Positions 1 to 9,527 of a DNA stretch of 64,000 bases are shown here, piece by piece (position 1 is the first letter of the stretch; every line of letters begins with the position of its first letter). A program made the position numbers and the translations under genes. The notes beneath the pieces were generated by a model, which was not told the DNA's origin, did no database searches, and saw only the letters and a program-made list of their open reading frames with translations. Source of the stretch: an uncultured Verrucomicrobiae bacterium (GTDB lineage: Bacteria > Verrucomicrobiota > Verrucomicrobiia > Limisphaerales > UBA1096); contig CALJHX010000004.1 of assembly GCA_937770485.1 (NCBI GenBank), forward strand, positions 1 through 64,000. Reading direction: 5' to 3'.

Positions 1-1
1 G

Positions 2-727
2 ATTGGAGAGATGCCACTATACCTTGGGGGATGGTGGTCCGAGTTATCCAATGATCTAATGGTTAGTTATGCGGACTATCAAGGTCCAGGAGAAGAGGAG
101 AAAACGCACCTCATTCTGATGACGAAGTATCTTGAAGGAGGTGCTGGGATTTTGGATTCCGTTATGTTGGACAGTTCACTTGAGGATACACCGCCTGATG
201 GAGCAGGAGAGAGTGAAAATCAAACCGGACCAGAGGGTGTAGATTTTGAATTTGAACCTGGGGCTAAGTTGTGGCCTGTGTATTATATGGAGGAGCCAGA
301 TTCAGGAAATCCCGGTGAATGGAAACCGTATTTTACATGGTTTAAGGATGGGTACATCAAGATTCCGGAGAACGGGAAGGATAGTTTAGTGATCAACTGG
401 GTGGGTGTGGAGCCTGGTGATTACCGTGCGGAAGTACAGGTGTCGGATTTTTATGGTAACTTGAGTGAAGAACTCAAATTTGATATACGAGTGGAGGAGG
501 ATATTCAGGGACTACCTAGCTTAATGTTAACACTGGAGGGTGCGAGAGTTGTGCTTAGTTGGGGAATGGAGGATAGCGGTGATGAGGCCATACTGCAATG
601 GGTAGATGGTTTGGGTGGTGAATGGGCCGATGTCCCTTCAAGTGATCTAGGATTCGGCGGCGCTGGTCGGCTCTACAAGGAAAATGCTAATGATGAGACC
701 AAGTTCTATCGCCTCATCAAAAAATAG
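2..727 (+). CDS. C-terminal part of a secreted clostripain-type repeat protein (cut by left edge)
   Basis: The reading frame is open to the left edge, so the ATG at 11 is probably internal and the gene begins outside the window. The roughly 240 visible residues match the C-terminal region of the two large peptidase C11 proteins at 909-7751 and 9528-13916: the YLGGW block, a (V/S)xADYQ block, a KLWPVYYMEE block, a PENGK block and a final module with LSWG, LQWVDGLGGEW and the terminal KFYRLIKK. The catalytic and repeat domains would lie upstream and cannot be seen. It is likely a third paralog, exported to the cell surface or outside. Its 3' flank is repeated after the next gene, which points to tandem gene duplication. 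The function of the C-terminal module is unknown. Confidence 0.85.
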   Translation: MGEMPLYLGGWWSELSNDLMVSYADYQGPGEEEKTHLILMTKYLEGGAGILDSVMLDSSLEDTPPDGAGESENQTGPEGVDFEFEPGAKLWPVYYMEEPDSGNPGEWKPYFTWFKDGYIKIPENGKDSLVINWVGVEPGDYRAEVQVSDFYGNLSEELKFDIRVEEDIQGLPSLMLTLEGARVVLSWGMEDSGDEAILQWVDGLGGEWADVPSSDLGFGGAGRLYKENANDETKFYRLIKK

Positions 728-785
728 GGGCACTGTTAGTATCCGATTGATTACTCTCTCGCTGAAGTTGTAGTGAGAATAGGTG
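728..785 (+). repeat. Conserved 3' flank, copy 1 of 2
   Basis: The sequence just after the stop codon (TGTTAGTAT-like block, then GATT, CTCGCTG and TGAGAATA) recurs in the same order after the stop of the next paralog (7752-7808). The duplicated unit therefore included the downstream non-coding DNA. No clear hairpin with a T-run is visible, so a terminator role is not supported. Confidence 0.7.
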
Positions 786-908
786 AGTGATAGAGACCCC
801 TTTCTGTTGCTTCATTTTTTGATCTCTTTTTGTCTATTCTCGATGCCTTTTATGTTGGTAATGTGCCTTCCACCGGGTGCGCTGTTACGCCAATTATTTA
901 ATTCGACA

Positions 909-3900
909 ATGAAACAACAAATCAAAATACACTTCTTGATAGCCATTTTCCTTTTGGGTCATGCTCATATCAGCGCCCAGGAGTTGGCTCCGAGTAAAGG
1001 CGCATACAAGCCAGGCGAGGATGTTGTCATTTCGTTTTCCGGTGGCCCCGGTAACGCAAAGGACTGGGTCGGTATCTACAATGAGGGGCAGACGCCTGGC
1101 GACGTTAATTCAACCGACTATAAATATGTGGATGGCAAGACATCAGGGGAGTTGGTGTTTGATCCGCTGCCGGTGGGAAAGTATGAGGCGCATTTATTAG
1201 AGAATGATGGTTTTGAGATACTAGCCTCGACGACGTTTGAGGTGAGTGATGAAGTGGATGTGCCGAAGGTGAGTTTATCGAAGGCGGAGTATGAGATAGG
1301 AGAGGTAATAGAGATCAGTTTCAGCGGAGGACCCGGTAACAAGTTCGACTGGATAGGAGTGTACCAGGAGGGACAGACTCCAGGTGAAGTTAGTTCGACG
1401 GACTTTGAATATGTGGGGGGGAAGACTTCAGGCAGTTTTGTCTTTGATTCGTTGCCAGTTGGAAAGTATGAGGCGCATTTATTTGAAGATGATAGCTATG
1501 ACATATTGGCAACGGAGAGTTTCAATATCAAGGAGGCTCCAGTAGCAAACAAGGCGCCAGTGGTAGTGGACCGGAGTTTGGAGGTAAATGAGGAAGGGTC
1601 GGTGTCCATTACACTGACGGGGAGTGATGAGGACGGGGATGATCTATCCTTCACAGTACTGAGTCAGCCCAAGAACGGTGCATTAAGTGGCGCTGCTCCA
1701 AACTTAACCTATAGCCCCAAGGCCAACTATTCGGGAAGTGACAGTTTTACGTTTAAGGCCAGTGACGGCAAAGCAGATTCAAATACAGCAACAGTGGCGA
1801 TTAGAGTGATCAAAGGTTTGACATTACCTGAGGGGGTATATTTTGAGGAGGACTTTGACGGGCTCACACTGGAAGCCTTTGAATCAGATAGCGAAAAAGA
1901 CGGAGACGGTACCGATTGGGCGGCGCAAGGGCCAACGGGTTGGGTGATGCGTAAGGGAGAAGGGCATGGCCCGACAGAGGTAGGAGAGGCGGTGAAGGAG
2001 TTTGACGGCTGGACTTTTTTTGATCCGGTATCATGGAACGCGACAGCAGGTCAGTTAAGGGGAGAGTTTAAAAAGGGAAAAGGAGTGATTGCTGTGGCGG
2101 ACTCGGATGAGTACGACGACAAGGCAGATACGGCATTTGATGCTTCACTAGAAACGCCATCAATAGACATAAGTGGTGCGGTTGCTAATACATTAATACT
2201 GACATACGACTCAAGCTGGAGGAAAGAGCCACAAGCAGGGAGCGTGAGGGTGATATATGATGGAGGTGAAGAGATAGAATTGTTGAAGTTGGATGAGGCC
2301 AGTCCTGACTTGTTGAACGAGACGGTGGAGTTGGCATTAAACAATCCTGCAGGAGCGAAGAGTGCAGTAGTGAAGTGGGATTATCAGGGACAGAACAACT
2401 GGTGGTGGGCGATAGATAATGTCGGAGTTTATGAGGAAGAGGTAAATAATAGTGCTCCAGCGGTAGCTGGTCAGAGTGTGAATGTGGATGAGGATGGATC
2501 TGTATCAATTACGCTAGAGGGGAGTGATGCGGATGGGGATGGTTTATCCTTCACTGTGGTGAGTCAGCCCGAGAGCGGAACATTAAGTGGCACAGCTCCA
2601 AACTTAGCCTATAGCCCCAAGGCCAACTATTCAGGTAGTGACAGCTTTACCTTTAAAGCTAACGACGGCAGTGCAGATTCAAATACTGCTACGGTAACGA
2701 TTAGTGTTGTTAGCGTGAACGACAAGCCGGTGGTAGCTGGGCAGAGTGTTGAAGTGAATGAGGATGAAGAAGTGTCCATTACACTGACGGGGAGTGATGT
2801 GGATGGAGATGAGTTAACCTTCACTGTGGTGAGTCAGCCCGAGAGCGGAACATTAAGTGGCACAGCTCCAAACTTAGCCTATAGCCCCAAGGCCAACTAT
2901 TCAGGTAGTGACAGCTTTACCTTTAAAGCTAACGACGGCAGTGCAGATTCAAATACTGCTACGGTAACGATTAGTGTTGTTAGCGTGAACGACAAGCCGG
3001 TGGTATCTGGGCAGAGTGTTGAAGTGAATGAGGATGAAGAAGTGTCCATTACACTGACGGGAAGCGATGAGGACGGGGATGATCTAACCTTCACTGTGGT
3101 GAGTCAGCCCGAGAGCGGAACATTAAGTGGCACAGCTCCAAACTTAACCTATAGCCCCAAAGCCAACTATTCGGGAAGTGACAGTTTTACCTTTAAAGCT
3201 AACGACGGCAGTGCAGATTCAAATACTGCTACGGTAACGATTAGTGTTGTTAGCGTGAACGACAAGCCGGTGGTAGCTGGGCAGAGTGTTGAAGTGAATG
3301 AGGATGAAGAAGTGTCCATTACACTGACGGGAAGCGATGAGGACGGGGATGATCTAACCTTCACTGTGGTGAGACAGCCCGAGAGCGGAACATTAAGTGG
3401 CACAGCTCCAAACTTAACCTATAGCCCCAAAGCCAACTATTCGGGAAGTGACAGTTTTATGTTTAAGGCCAGTGACGGAGAGGCAGGTTCGAATACGGCT
3501 ACGATAACGATTAGTGTTGCTAGCGTGAACGACAAGCCGGTGGTAGCTGGTCAGAGTGTGAATGTAGATGAGGATGGATCTGTATCAATTACGCTAGAGG
3601 GGAGTGATGCGGATGGGGATGGTTTATCCTTCACGGTGGTGAGCCAGCCCAAGAACGGTGCATTAAGTGGCACAGCTCCAAACTTAACCTATAGCCCCAA
3701 GGCCAACTATTCGGGAAGTGACAGTTTTACGTTTAAGACCAGTGACGGAGAGATAGATTCGAATACGGCTACGGTAACGATTAGTGTTGCTAGCGTGAAC
3801 GACAAGCCGGTGGTAGCTGGTCAGAGTGTGAATGTAGATGAGGGTGAGCCGGTATCCATTACACTGACGGGAAGCGATGAGGACGGGGATGATCTAACCT

Positions 3901-6900
3901 TCACTGTGGTGAGTCAGCCCGAGAGCGGAACATTAAGTGGCACAGCTCCAAACTTAACCTATAGCCCCAAAGCCAACTATTCGGGAAGTGACAGTTTTAT
4001 GTTTAAGGCCAGTGACGGAGAGGCAGGTTCGAATACGGCTACGATAACGATTAGTGTTGCTAGCGTGAACGACAAGCCGGTGGTAGCTGGTCAGAGTGTG
4101 AATGTAGATGAGGATGGATCTGTATCAATTACGCTAGAGGGGAGTGATGCGGATGGGGATGGTTTATCCTTCACGGTGGTGAGCCAGCCCAAGAACGGTG
4201 CATTAAGTGGCACAGCTCCAAACTTAACCTATAGCCCCAAGGCCAACTATTCGGGAAGTGACAGTTTTACGTTTAAGACCAGTGACGGAGAGATAGATTC
4301 GAATACGGCTACGGTAACGATTAGTGTTGCTAGCGTGAACGACGAGCCGGTGGTAGCTGGTCAGAGTGTGGAGGTAAATGAGGATGAAGAAGTGTCCATT
4401 ACACTGACGGGAAGCGATGAGGACGGGGATGATCTAACCTTCACTGTGGTGAGTCAGCCCGAGAGCGGAACATTAAGTGGCACAGCTCCAAACTTAACCT
4501 ATAGCCCCAAAGCCAACTATTCGGGAAGTGACAGTTTTATGTTTAAGGCCAGTGACGGAGAGGCAGGTTCGAATACGGCTACGATAACGATTAGTGTTGC
4601 TAGCGTGAACGACAAGCCGGTGGTAGCTGGTCAGAGTGTGAATGTAGATGAGGATGGATCTGTATCAATTACGCTAGAGGGGAGTGATGCGGATGGGGAT
4701 GGTTTATCCTTCACGGTGGTGAGCCAGCCCAAGAACGGTGCATTAAGTGGCACAGCTCCAAACTTAACCTATAGCCCCAAGGCCAACTATTCGGGAAGTG
4801 ACAGTTTTACGTTTAAGACCAGTGACGGAGAGATAGATTCGAATACGGCTACGGTAACGATTAGTGTTGCTAGCGTGAACGACAAGCCGGTGGTAGCTGG
4901 TCAGAGTGTGGAGGTAAATGAGGGTGAGCCGGTATCCATTACACTGACGGGAAGCGATGAGGACGGGGATGATCTAACCTTCACTGTGGTGAGTCAGCCC
5001 GAGAGCGGAACATTAAGTGGCACAGCTCCAAACTTAACCTATAGCCCCAAAGCCAACTATTCAGGAAGTGACAGTTTTACGTTTAAGGCCAATGACGGAA
5101 CGGTCGACTCAAGCACAGCTACAGTTTCTATCACTGAAACAAAAAATGAGGTTAAGAAGACATTAAAGTTTAAATTTGGACAACAGTCGAATGAAACTCA
5201 AGTGGAGTTTAATATTTGGGATAGTGTCACAGTTGAATATTCAGGAGGCCAAGGAAATAGCAAGGATTGGATTGGGACTAGACCGGTTGGAGAATCAGAG
5301 ATTTATACTGGCACAAGGTTATCAAGTGAGTTTAAATCTGGAACAATTGAATTAGGCTCTCTTAAGCCGGGACTATATGATTTAATCTGGGTTAATGAAG
5401 GATACATGAAAGCAAATGCTAAATTCAGGGTCTTAGCGAATGACCAAGGCGCAACTAACCCTGATACATCATGGAGCATTTTCGTCTATGGAAATGCTGA
5501 TCATAATCTTACTCCAGGCTTTTTAGCGGATATAGAAGAAATGAAAAGAGCTGGTGGCAATGAAAATTTTAATATCGTAGTTTTGTCAGATCTAGATGGG
5601 AGTGAGGCTAGTTATATCAAAAACAGCGGAAAATGTTTAGATAAATACGGAGTAAAAGAAGAGCATAAATATAAAGTGACCAGAGGAGTCATTCTTGATT
5701 CAGATCATAAAATTGTCGAAGTTCTACCAGAGCAAAATACTGATGATCCACATGTTTTGGCAGATTTTCTTGATTGGGGAATAACTAATTACCCAGCAGA
5801 TAGATATGGTCTAGTTCTTTGGAATCATGGGGGACAATGGGGGGGGTATGGGGGCGATAAAGATAATGGTCAAAAATCCTATTCGAGGCCAAATATGAAA
5901 TCACCTGACATTAAGGATGTGGTACTTGATGTCTTGGCAGGACATGGTTTGGAGAAGCTTGATTTTCTCTCTTTTGATACTTGTTTGATGGGCGGGGCTG
6001 AAATATTAGCCGACATCCATCAAATATGTGATGTTTATATAGCATGTCCAGAAATAGACTATGGAGACGGGTGGGATTATACGGCTTCTTTAGCATATTT
6101 AAAGGCGTTCCCTGATATAACCAATATTGAATTTGCAAAAAAGGAAGTCCAATTCTGGGGGGCTCACCATAGTAGATCACAAAGTGATAGATCATATAAG
6201 TTTCATGCAGCATACGATATGAAGTATTACGGTTTTTATAATAACAAGTTAAAGGCTTTTACCGCTGCAATTTTAAGTGAAACTAAAACCATCTCTTCCT
6301 ATAATGTATCCATTCTTGCAAAAATTAGGCGTGAAGCAATTCACTTTAGTAACTCCGGTCGTGCTAGAGAGGGATCTGCGGACATTACCAAATATATTGA
6401 TCTAGGCTACTTTGCAGAGGAAATTGCAAAGCATTTTACAGGGAAACTAAAAACAGCTTCTTTGGAATTAGTGCATGCGATAAAGAAAATGATAATCGCT
6501 AAAACGGCCGGTAGCAAAAGCCAGAAAGCGGTAGGGTTATCTATATATTATCCAATAGATGGTGATGCTAATTGGACTTATTCATCAGATGTAACTATGG
6601 TCTATAACTCTGGAACTGAACATGAAATCAATTACTGGCAGCACCTGAATTTTTTGAAGGCTGAACATGGTGGAGATAATTGGTTGAAATATCTGGGCAA
6701 GGTTAAAAATATGAATCTTAATGATATATCCCCTCCACAGATATCATCCGGAAATGATGGTTCCAGATCAGGAAGGCAAGATGATGGTGCTGTTCCCGTT
6801 GAGGAGAAGGATTATTATATTGCTACTTTGAACGATCCTACAATTTTGGAATTTGAAGTTACAGATGGGATTGATGCATATTCAGCATATGTTTCCTTGG

Positions 6901-7751
6901 TATCTAATGAACTAACCGGTAATCCAAACGAATACGTATATTTGGGCGAGATAGGCAGTGCTTTACTAGATGGTGAAGGAGAGTATGAAGTGGAGTGGGA
7001 TGCCACAATGCCGATTATTTCTCTTGCGGATTCAGATACATATGACCCCATCTATCTTGGTGGTTGGGCAATGGAGGCTGGGTCTGACCTTTATGTCAGT
7101 TTAGCTGACTACCAAGCACCCGGAAGCGATGAATTGACCTCATTAATTTTGATAACTCGTTTTGACGAAGACGGATATGGGATTATTGATAACATTATGG
7201 CAGATACTGTAGAAACAGGTTCAACAGAGGAGATCACACTTTCCTCCACGTCAATCGATATGGAACTGGAAACTGGGGGGAAGCTATGGCCTGTGTATTA
7301 TATGGAAGAATTGACTGAAGACGATGAGTACGAATCTTGGTTTGTAAGCGATGAGGACGTTTTCATCACAATTCCCGAAAACGGTAAAGAAGGTCTGGAG
7401 ATAAGTTTTCAGACCGTAGAGGAGGGCAATTACACTGTTGAAGTACAAACTTTTGATTATTTCGATAATGGCAGTGAAATTCTCTCATACTTTGTGCATG
7501 TGCCTGAAGAGAAAAATGAGATAAAGAATGACGAGCCTACACCTGAACTTTCAATCGGGATTGAAAATGGCAATGTTGTTGTTTCGTGGCCATTATTTTT
7601 TATGGGTTACTCTCTTGAATGGACTGCTGAATTAGGTGGAGGTAATTTATTAAATGTGCCCGCAAATGAAATTAACATTTTTAATGGAAAATACTCATTT
7701 ACCCACCAACCAGTTGACCAAACTAGATTCTATCGTTTAATTAAGCGATAG
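909..7751 (+). CDS. Giant secreted peptidase C11 (clostripain-like) protein with cadherin-like tandem repeats
   Basis: The frame is open from 783, but the ATG at 909 gives a normal signal peptide (MKQQIKIHFLIAIFLLG... ending AQ) and lies in a 5' leader shared with the paralog at 13916, so 909 is preferred (2280 aa). Order of parts: signal peptide; two ~100-aa modules with the SGGPGN..DW(V/I)G(I/V)Y signature; one cadherin-like repeat; a ~200-aa jelly-roll-like region ending WWWAIDNVGVY; ten 90-aa cadherin-like repeats with DxDGD and YSGSDSF motifs; another SGG.GN.KDW module; then a peptidase C11 domain with His1640 in LWNHGGQW and Cys1692 in FDTCLMGG, the expected dyad. The end is RFYRLIKR. 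It probably acts extracellularly as an adhesin-protease; the substrate is unknown. No strong Shine-Dalgarno precedes 909. Confidence 0.88.
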   Translation: MKQQIKIHFLIAIFLLGHAHISAQELAPSKGAYKPGEDVVISFSGGPGNAKDWVGIYNEGQTPGDVNSTDYKYVDGKTSGELVFDPLPVGKYEAHLLENDGFEILASTTFEVSDEVDVPKVSLSKAEYEIGEVIEISFSGGPGNKFDWIGVYQEGQTPGEVSSTDFEYVGGKTSGSFVFDSLPVGKYEAHLFEDDSYDILATESFNIKEAPVANKAPVVVDRSLEVNEEGSVSITLTGSDEDGDDLSFTVLSQPKNGALSGAAPNLTYSPKANYSGSDSFTFKASDGKADSNTATVAIRVIKGLTLPEGVYFEEDFDGLTLEAFESDSEKDGDGTDWAAQGPTGWVMRKGEGHGPTEVGEAVKEFDGWTFFDPVSWNATAGQLRGEFKKGKGVIAVADSDEYDDKADTAFDASLETPSIDISGAVANTLILTYDSSWRKEPQAGSVRVIYDGGEEIELLKLDEASPDLLNETVELALNNPAGAKSAVVKWDYQGQNNWWWAIDNVGVYEEEVNNSAPAVAGQSVNVDEDGSVSITLEGSDADGDGLSFTVVSQPESGTLSGTAPNLAYSPKANYSGSDSFTFKANDGSADSNTATVTISVVSVNDKPVVAGQSVEVNEDEEVSITLTGSDVDGDELTFTVVSQPESGTLSGTAPNLAYSPKANYSGSDSFTFKANDGSADSNTATVTISVVSVNDKPVVSGQSVEVNEDEEVSITLTGSDEDGDDLTFTVVSQPESGTLSGTAPNLTYSPKANYSGSDSFTFKANDGSADSNTATVTISVVSVNDKPVVAGQSVEVNEDEEVSITLTGSDEDGDDLTFTVVRQPESGTLSGTAPNLTYSPKANYSGSDSFMFKASDGEAGSNTATITISVASVNDKPVVAGQSVNVDEDGSVSITLEGSDADGDGLSFTVVSQPKNGALSGTAPNLTYSPKANYSGSDSFTFKTSDGEIDSNTATVTISVASVNDKPVVAGQSVNVDEGEPVSITLTGSDEDGDDLTFTVVSQPESGTLSGTAPNLTYSPKANYSGSDSFMFKASDGEAGSNTATITISVASVNDKPVVAGQSVNVDEDGSVSITLEGSDADGDGLSFTVVSQPKNGALSGTAPNLTYSPKANYSGSDSFTFKTSDGEIDSNTATVTISVASVNDEPVVAGQSVEVNEDEEVSITLTGSDEDGDDLTFTVVSQPESGTLSGTAPNLTYSPKANYSGSDSFMFKASDGEAGSNTATITISVASVNDKPVVAGQSVNVDEDGSVSITLEGSDADGDGLSFTVVSQPKNGALSGTAPNLTYSPKANYSGSDSFTFKTSDGEIDSNTATVTISVASVNDKPVVAGQSVEVNEGEPVSITLTGSDEDGDDLTFTVVSQPESGTLSGTAPNLTYSPKANYSGSDSFTFKANDGTVDSSTATVSITETKNEVKKTLKFKFGQQSNETQVEFNIWDSVTVEYSGGQGNSKDWIGTRPVGESEIYTGTRLSSEFKSGTIELGSLKPGLYDLIWVNEGYMKANAKFRVLANDQGATNPDTSWSIFVYGNADHNLTPGFLADIEEMKRAGGNENFNIVVLSDLDGSEASYIKNSGKCLDKYGVKEEHKYKVTRGVILDSDHKIVEVLPEQNTDDPHVLADFLDWGITNYPADRYGLVLWNHGGQWGGYGGDKDNGQKSYSRPNMKSPDIKDVVLDVLAGHGLEKLDFLSFDTCLMGGAEILADIHQICDVYIACPEIDYGDGWDYTASLAYLKAFPDITNIEFAKKEVQFWGAHHSRSQSDRSYKFHAAYDMKYYGFYNNKLKAFTAAILSETKTISSYNVSILAKIRREAIHFSNSGRAREGSADITKYIDLGYFAEEIAKHFTGKLKTASLELVHAIKKMIIAKTAGSKSQKAVGLSIYYPIDGDANWTYSSDVTMVYNSGTEHEINYWQHLNFLKAEHGGDNWLKYLGKVKNMNLNDISPPQISSGNDGSRSGRQDDGAVPVEEKDYYIATLNDPTILEFEVTDGIDAYSAYVSLVSNELTGNPNEYVYLGEIGSALLDGEGEYEVEWDATMPIISLADSDTYDPIYLGGWAMEAGSDLYVSLADYQAPGSDELTSLILITRFDEDGYGIIDNIMADTVETGSTEEITLSSTSIDMELETGGKLWPVYYMEELTEDDEYESWFVSDEDVFITIPENGKEGLEISFQTVEEGNYTVEVQTFDYFDNGSEILSYFVHVPEEKNEIKNDEPTPELSIGIENGNVVVSWPLFFMGYSLEWTAELGGGNLLNVPANEINIFNGKYSFTHQPVDQTRFYRLIKR
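2461..5130 (+). repeat. Ten tandem 270-bp repeats encoding 90-aa cadherin-like units
   Basis: Units begin at 2461, 2731, 3001, 3271, 3541, 3811, 4081, 4351, 4621 and 4891, exactly 270 bp apart. Adjacent units are near-identical over long stretches. From 3541 the pattern alternates: 3541, 4081 and 4621 match each other, and 3811, 4351 and 4891 resemble each other. This makes a higher-order 540-bp dimer present three times. A more diverged single unit lies near 1555-1815. The identity implies recent duplication or gene conversion, and the copy number is likely to vary between strains or be miscounted in short-read assemblies. Confidence 0.95.
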
Positions 7752-7808
7752 GGACATTGTTAGTATGTGATTTATACCTCATCTCGCTGTGTCCTACTGA
7801 GAATAAAC
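7752..7808 (+). repeat. Conserved 3' flank, copy 2 of 2
   Basis: This matches 728-785 in order and spacing: TGTTAGTAT, GATT, CTCGCTG, then ACTGAGAATA after the stop codon of the C11 paralog. It supports tandem duplication of gene plus downstream flank. Confidence 0.7.
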
Positions 7809-7989
7809 CATCTACAGCAGAGCTAACTATGTCTCAGGACAATCTTTATGAAGGTTGTGGATAAGATCTGCTAAATATTGACTAACCCATTCACTGAAAC
7901 TGTATAAGATTTATTGAGACAAGGGAGATGCTTTAGGATTTGCAGTGTTTTAAGCCATTCGTCATTGGCATTTTGATGGGGCAAAGTGT

Positions 7990-8110
7990 TCGATTTCCAT
8001 CGCCCGCTCCACTTCCCCACCCTTCATTCTGAACGGTTTACAACTTTGATAGAATTGTGAGATTTCTGATTCTCACATCGGATTCAATGAACTCCCTCTA
8101 AGATCTGACG
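7990..8110. repeat. Dispersed intergenic repeat, copy A
   Basis: About 120 bp align with 30122-30242. Shared blocks are CCTTCATTCT followed by AACGGTTTACA, then CTGATTCTCACA, then GATTCAATG and a GA(T/C)CTGACG end. A weaker third copy sits at 31138-31310. It contains no open frame of note and lies in a gene-poor stretch with decayed genes. It could be a degenerate small mobile element or a conserved non-coding element. Confidence 0.65.
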
Positions 8111-8329
8111 TTCTAACTCTGTGCTCTGATCTCTGTGCTTCTGTATCAATTGATGGATCTGCTGTTGCGGCTTCTGTCTAAGACGGTTCATCTCATTGGA
8201 TTGCTTCGTTCTGAGCAAACTTCGCCTCTCATTAATGTCGATGTTTCTCTTACGCTCTCGCTCAACGTAATCGTTACCCATCGATTTACCCGTAAGTATA
8301 GATTTAAATTTGTTGTTAAATAATCCCAC
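8084..8329 (-). pseudogene. Remnant of a charged, coiled-coil-like protein (copy A of a duplicated fragment)
   Basis: An 81-codon frame rich in Arg, Gln, Glu and Lys with a core like DYVERERKRNIDINERR followed by Gln-rich heptad-like sequence. The same core occurs on the opposite strand at 14049-14209, where it is interrupted by stops. The family is not recognised; charged tails like this occur in mobilisation proteins, but that is only a guess. Another short frame lies just upstream on the same strand (8355-8546). Both are probably pieces of decayed mobile-element genes. Confidence 0.4.
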
Positions 8330-8354
8330 ATATTTATTTAAGAGATTGATCGAT

Positions 8355-8546
8355 TTAGTCTTCGACTTCGATGGTGGGGTAAATCTTTTTCAGAAGCTTT
8401 AGTACATTCAAATACTTCTTCTTCGGTGGAAACTGAGGAAATTTCTCCAACTGTTTTACCTTATTTGTATTAGCGTTGTAAACTTGATGCACTTTGATGG
8501 GTAAATCGAATTGTTTCAAAACACCTACAAAGTCAGTTCCCTTCAT
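8355..8546 (-). pseudogene. Unrecognised ORF fragment
   Basis: A 63-codon frame from an ATG, open further upstream to about 8650, encoding a basic, Lys-rich peptide with PPKKKYLNVLKLLKK near its end. It is AT-rich and lies 26 bp before the charged remnant at 8084-8329 on the same strand. No family is recognised and no ribosome binding site stands out. It may be the same decayed gene, split by a stop. Confidence 0.3.
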
Positions 8547-8860
8547 TACTTTAGGTTTCGTAGTAAAACCAAACTGACCAAAGGCAAAGCAACGACTTAA
8601 TGTTGTCTCAAAAATCTTATTAGTGGTGTTTTTTGTTGGTTTGTTGAGGTTTATCTTTTGAACTGCAAACTGATAGCACTCCCTACTGACCCTGAAAGCA
8701 GACTGCCGGAGAGCTCTTGCAAAAAGTCACGGCCATCTCTGCCTCCTCCGTCTTTAGGCTTTCTTGTGTGCGCAACAATCACAATAGCCGGTTTCGGGAC
8801 TAAAGGGGTGAGAAGTCGAGCGGGAGGTGGAGTTTGTGACTACACCTCGAGTGGACTGCC

Positions 8861-9227
8861 GTGAGCATCGTTGCACTCTACAAGAGCCACTGGCGCATCA
8901 AGGTGTTTCTTCAAGGAGATCAAGCAGACGCTGAAACTCTGCGACTTCCTCGGGCACAATAAGAACGCCGTGCAGTGGAATTTCTGGACGGCGCTGCTGC
9001 TGTACGTGCTGTTGCGTTATCAAGCGTTTGTGCATCGATAACCGCACGGATTCAAGCGCTTCTTTTGCCTGCTGCGCTCGAGTGTCTGGGACGGCTTTCA
9101 CGTTCAGAGCTTGGCCAAGGTCTATGGGATAACAGTAGGGATCCCGTCGATGCGGGCGGCGGAGGAACAGGTCTATTTTCCCGGTTTAAAGCCGTTATGG
9201 GAAGAAGGGCAGACGAGCAACGCTTGA
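8861..9227 (+). pseudogene. IS4-like transposase C-terminal remnant
   Basis: Read across frameshifts, this segment gives a typical IS4-family C-terminal region: IVALYKSHWRIKVF, then FFKEIKQTLKLCDFLGHNKNAV, then WTALLLYVLLRYQAF, ending in a conserved-looking tail before a TGA at 9225. The YKSHW.I..FFKEIKQ stretch carries the catalytic Glu region of the DDE fold. There is a frameshift near 8902 and an in-frame TAA near 9040, and the N-terminal half is missing. It is more GC-rich than its surroundings. No terminal inverted repeats or target duplications were identified. Confidence 0.75.
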
Positions 9228-9527
9228 GTTATGTGTCATCAGGAGGGCCTATGGCGGGGATTCCGGGAGAAATGAAAAAAAAGTGCGCAGACTCAGATCA
9301 GAAAGCAGTACAGGAAAAACTCGAAAACGCTGGGCTTTTTTGACAACAAAAACTGATTACAGAATCCTATGGCAGGTCACAAAATTAATAAGATACTAGT
9401 TTTTATTATTTATTGTTACGGTTAGTATTATTCAATAAATATCTTGCTTCTTCAAACAACAAATACTCAACGTAATCTATTACAAATTAGGTTCCACTAA
9501 CACAATCAGAAGGTGGATTATTTAGAA
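9228..9527. other. Intergenic stretch without recognised feature
   Basis: AT-rich DNA between the transposase remnant and the 3' end of the minus-strand C11 gene. I see no supported gene, hairpin terminator or RNA gene here. Confidence 0.5.

Noticed and set aside
11-727. Complete gene starting with the ATG at 11
   Set aside because: The frame is open to the window edge and the paralogs continue far upstream of this point, so the gene is a truncated C-terminal end.
783-908. N-terminal extension of the C11 protein from the ATG at 783
   Set aside because: The extension has no conserved sequence, while the ATG at 909 starts a normal signal peptide and lies in a leader shared with the paralog.
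2461-5130. CRISPR array
   Set aside because: The repeats are 270 bp long, coding and contiguous, with no spacers.
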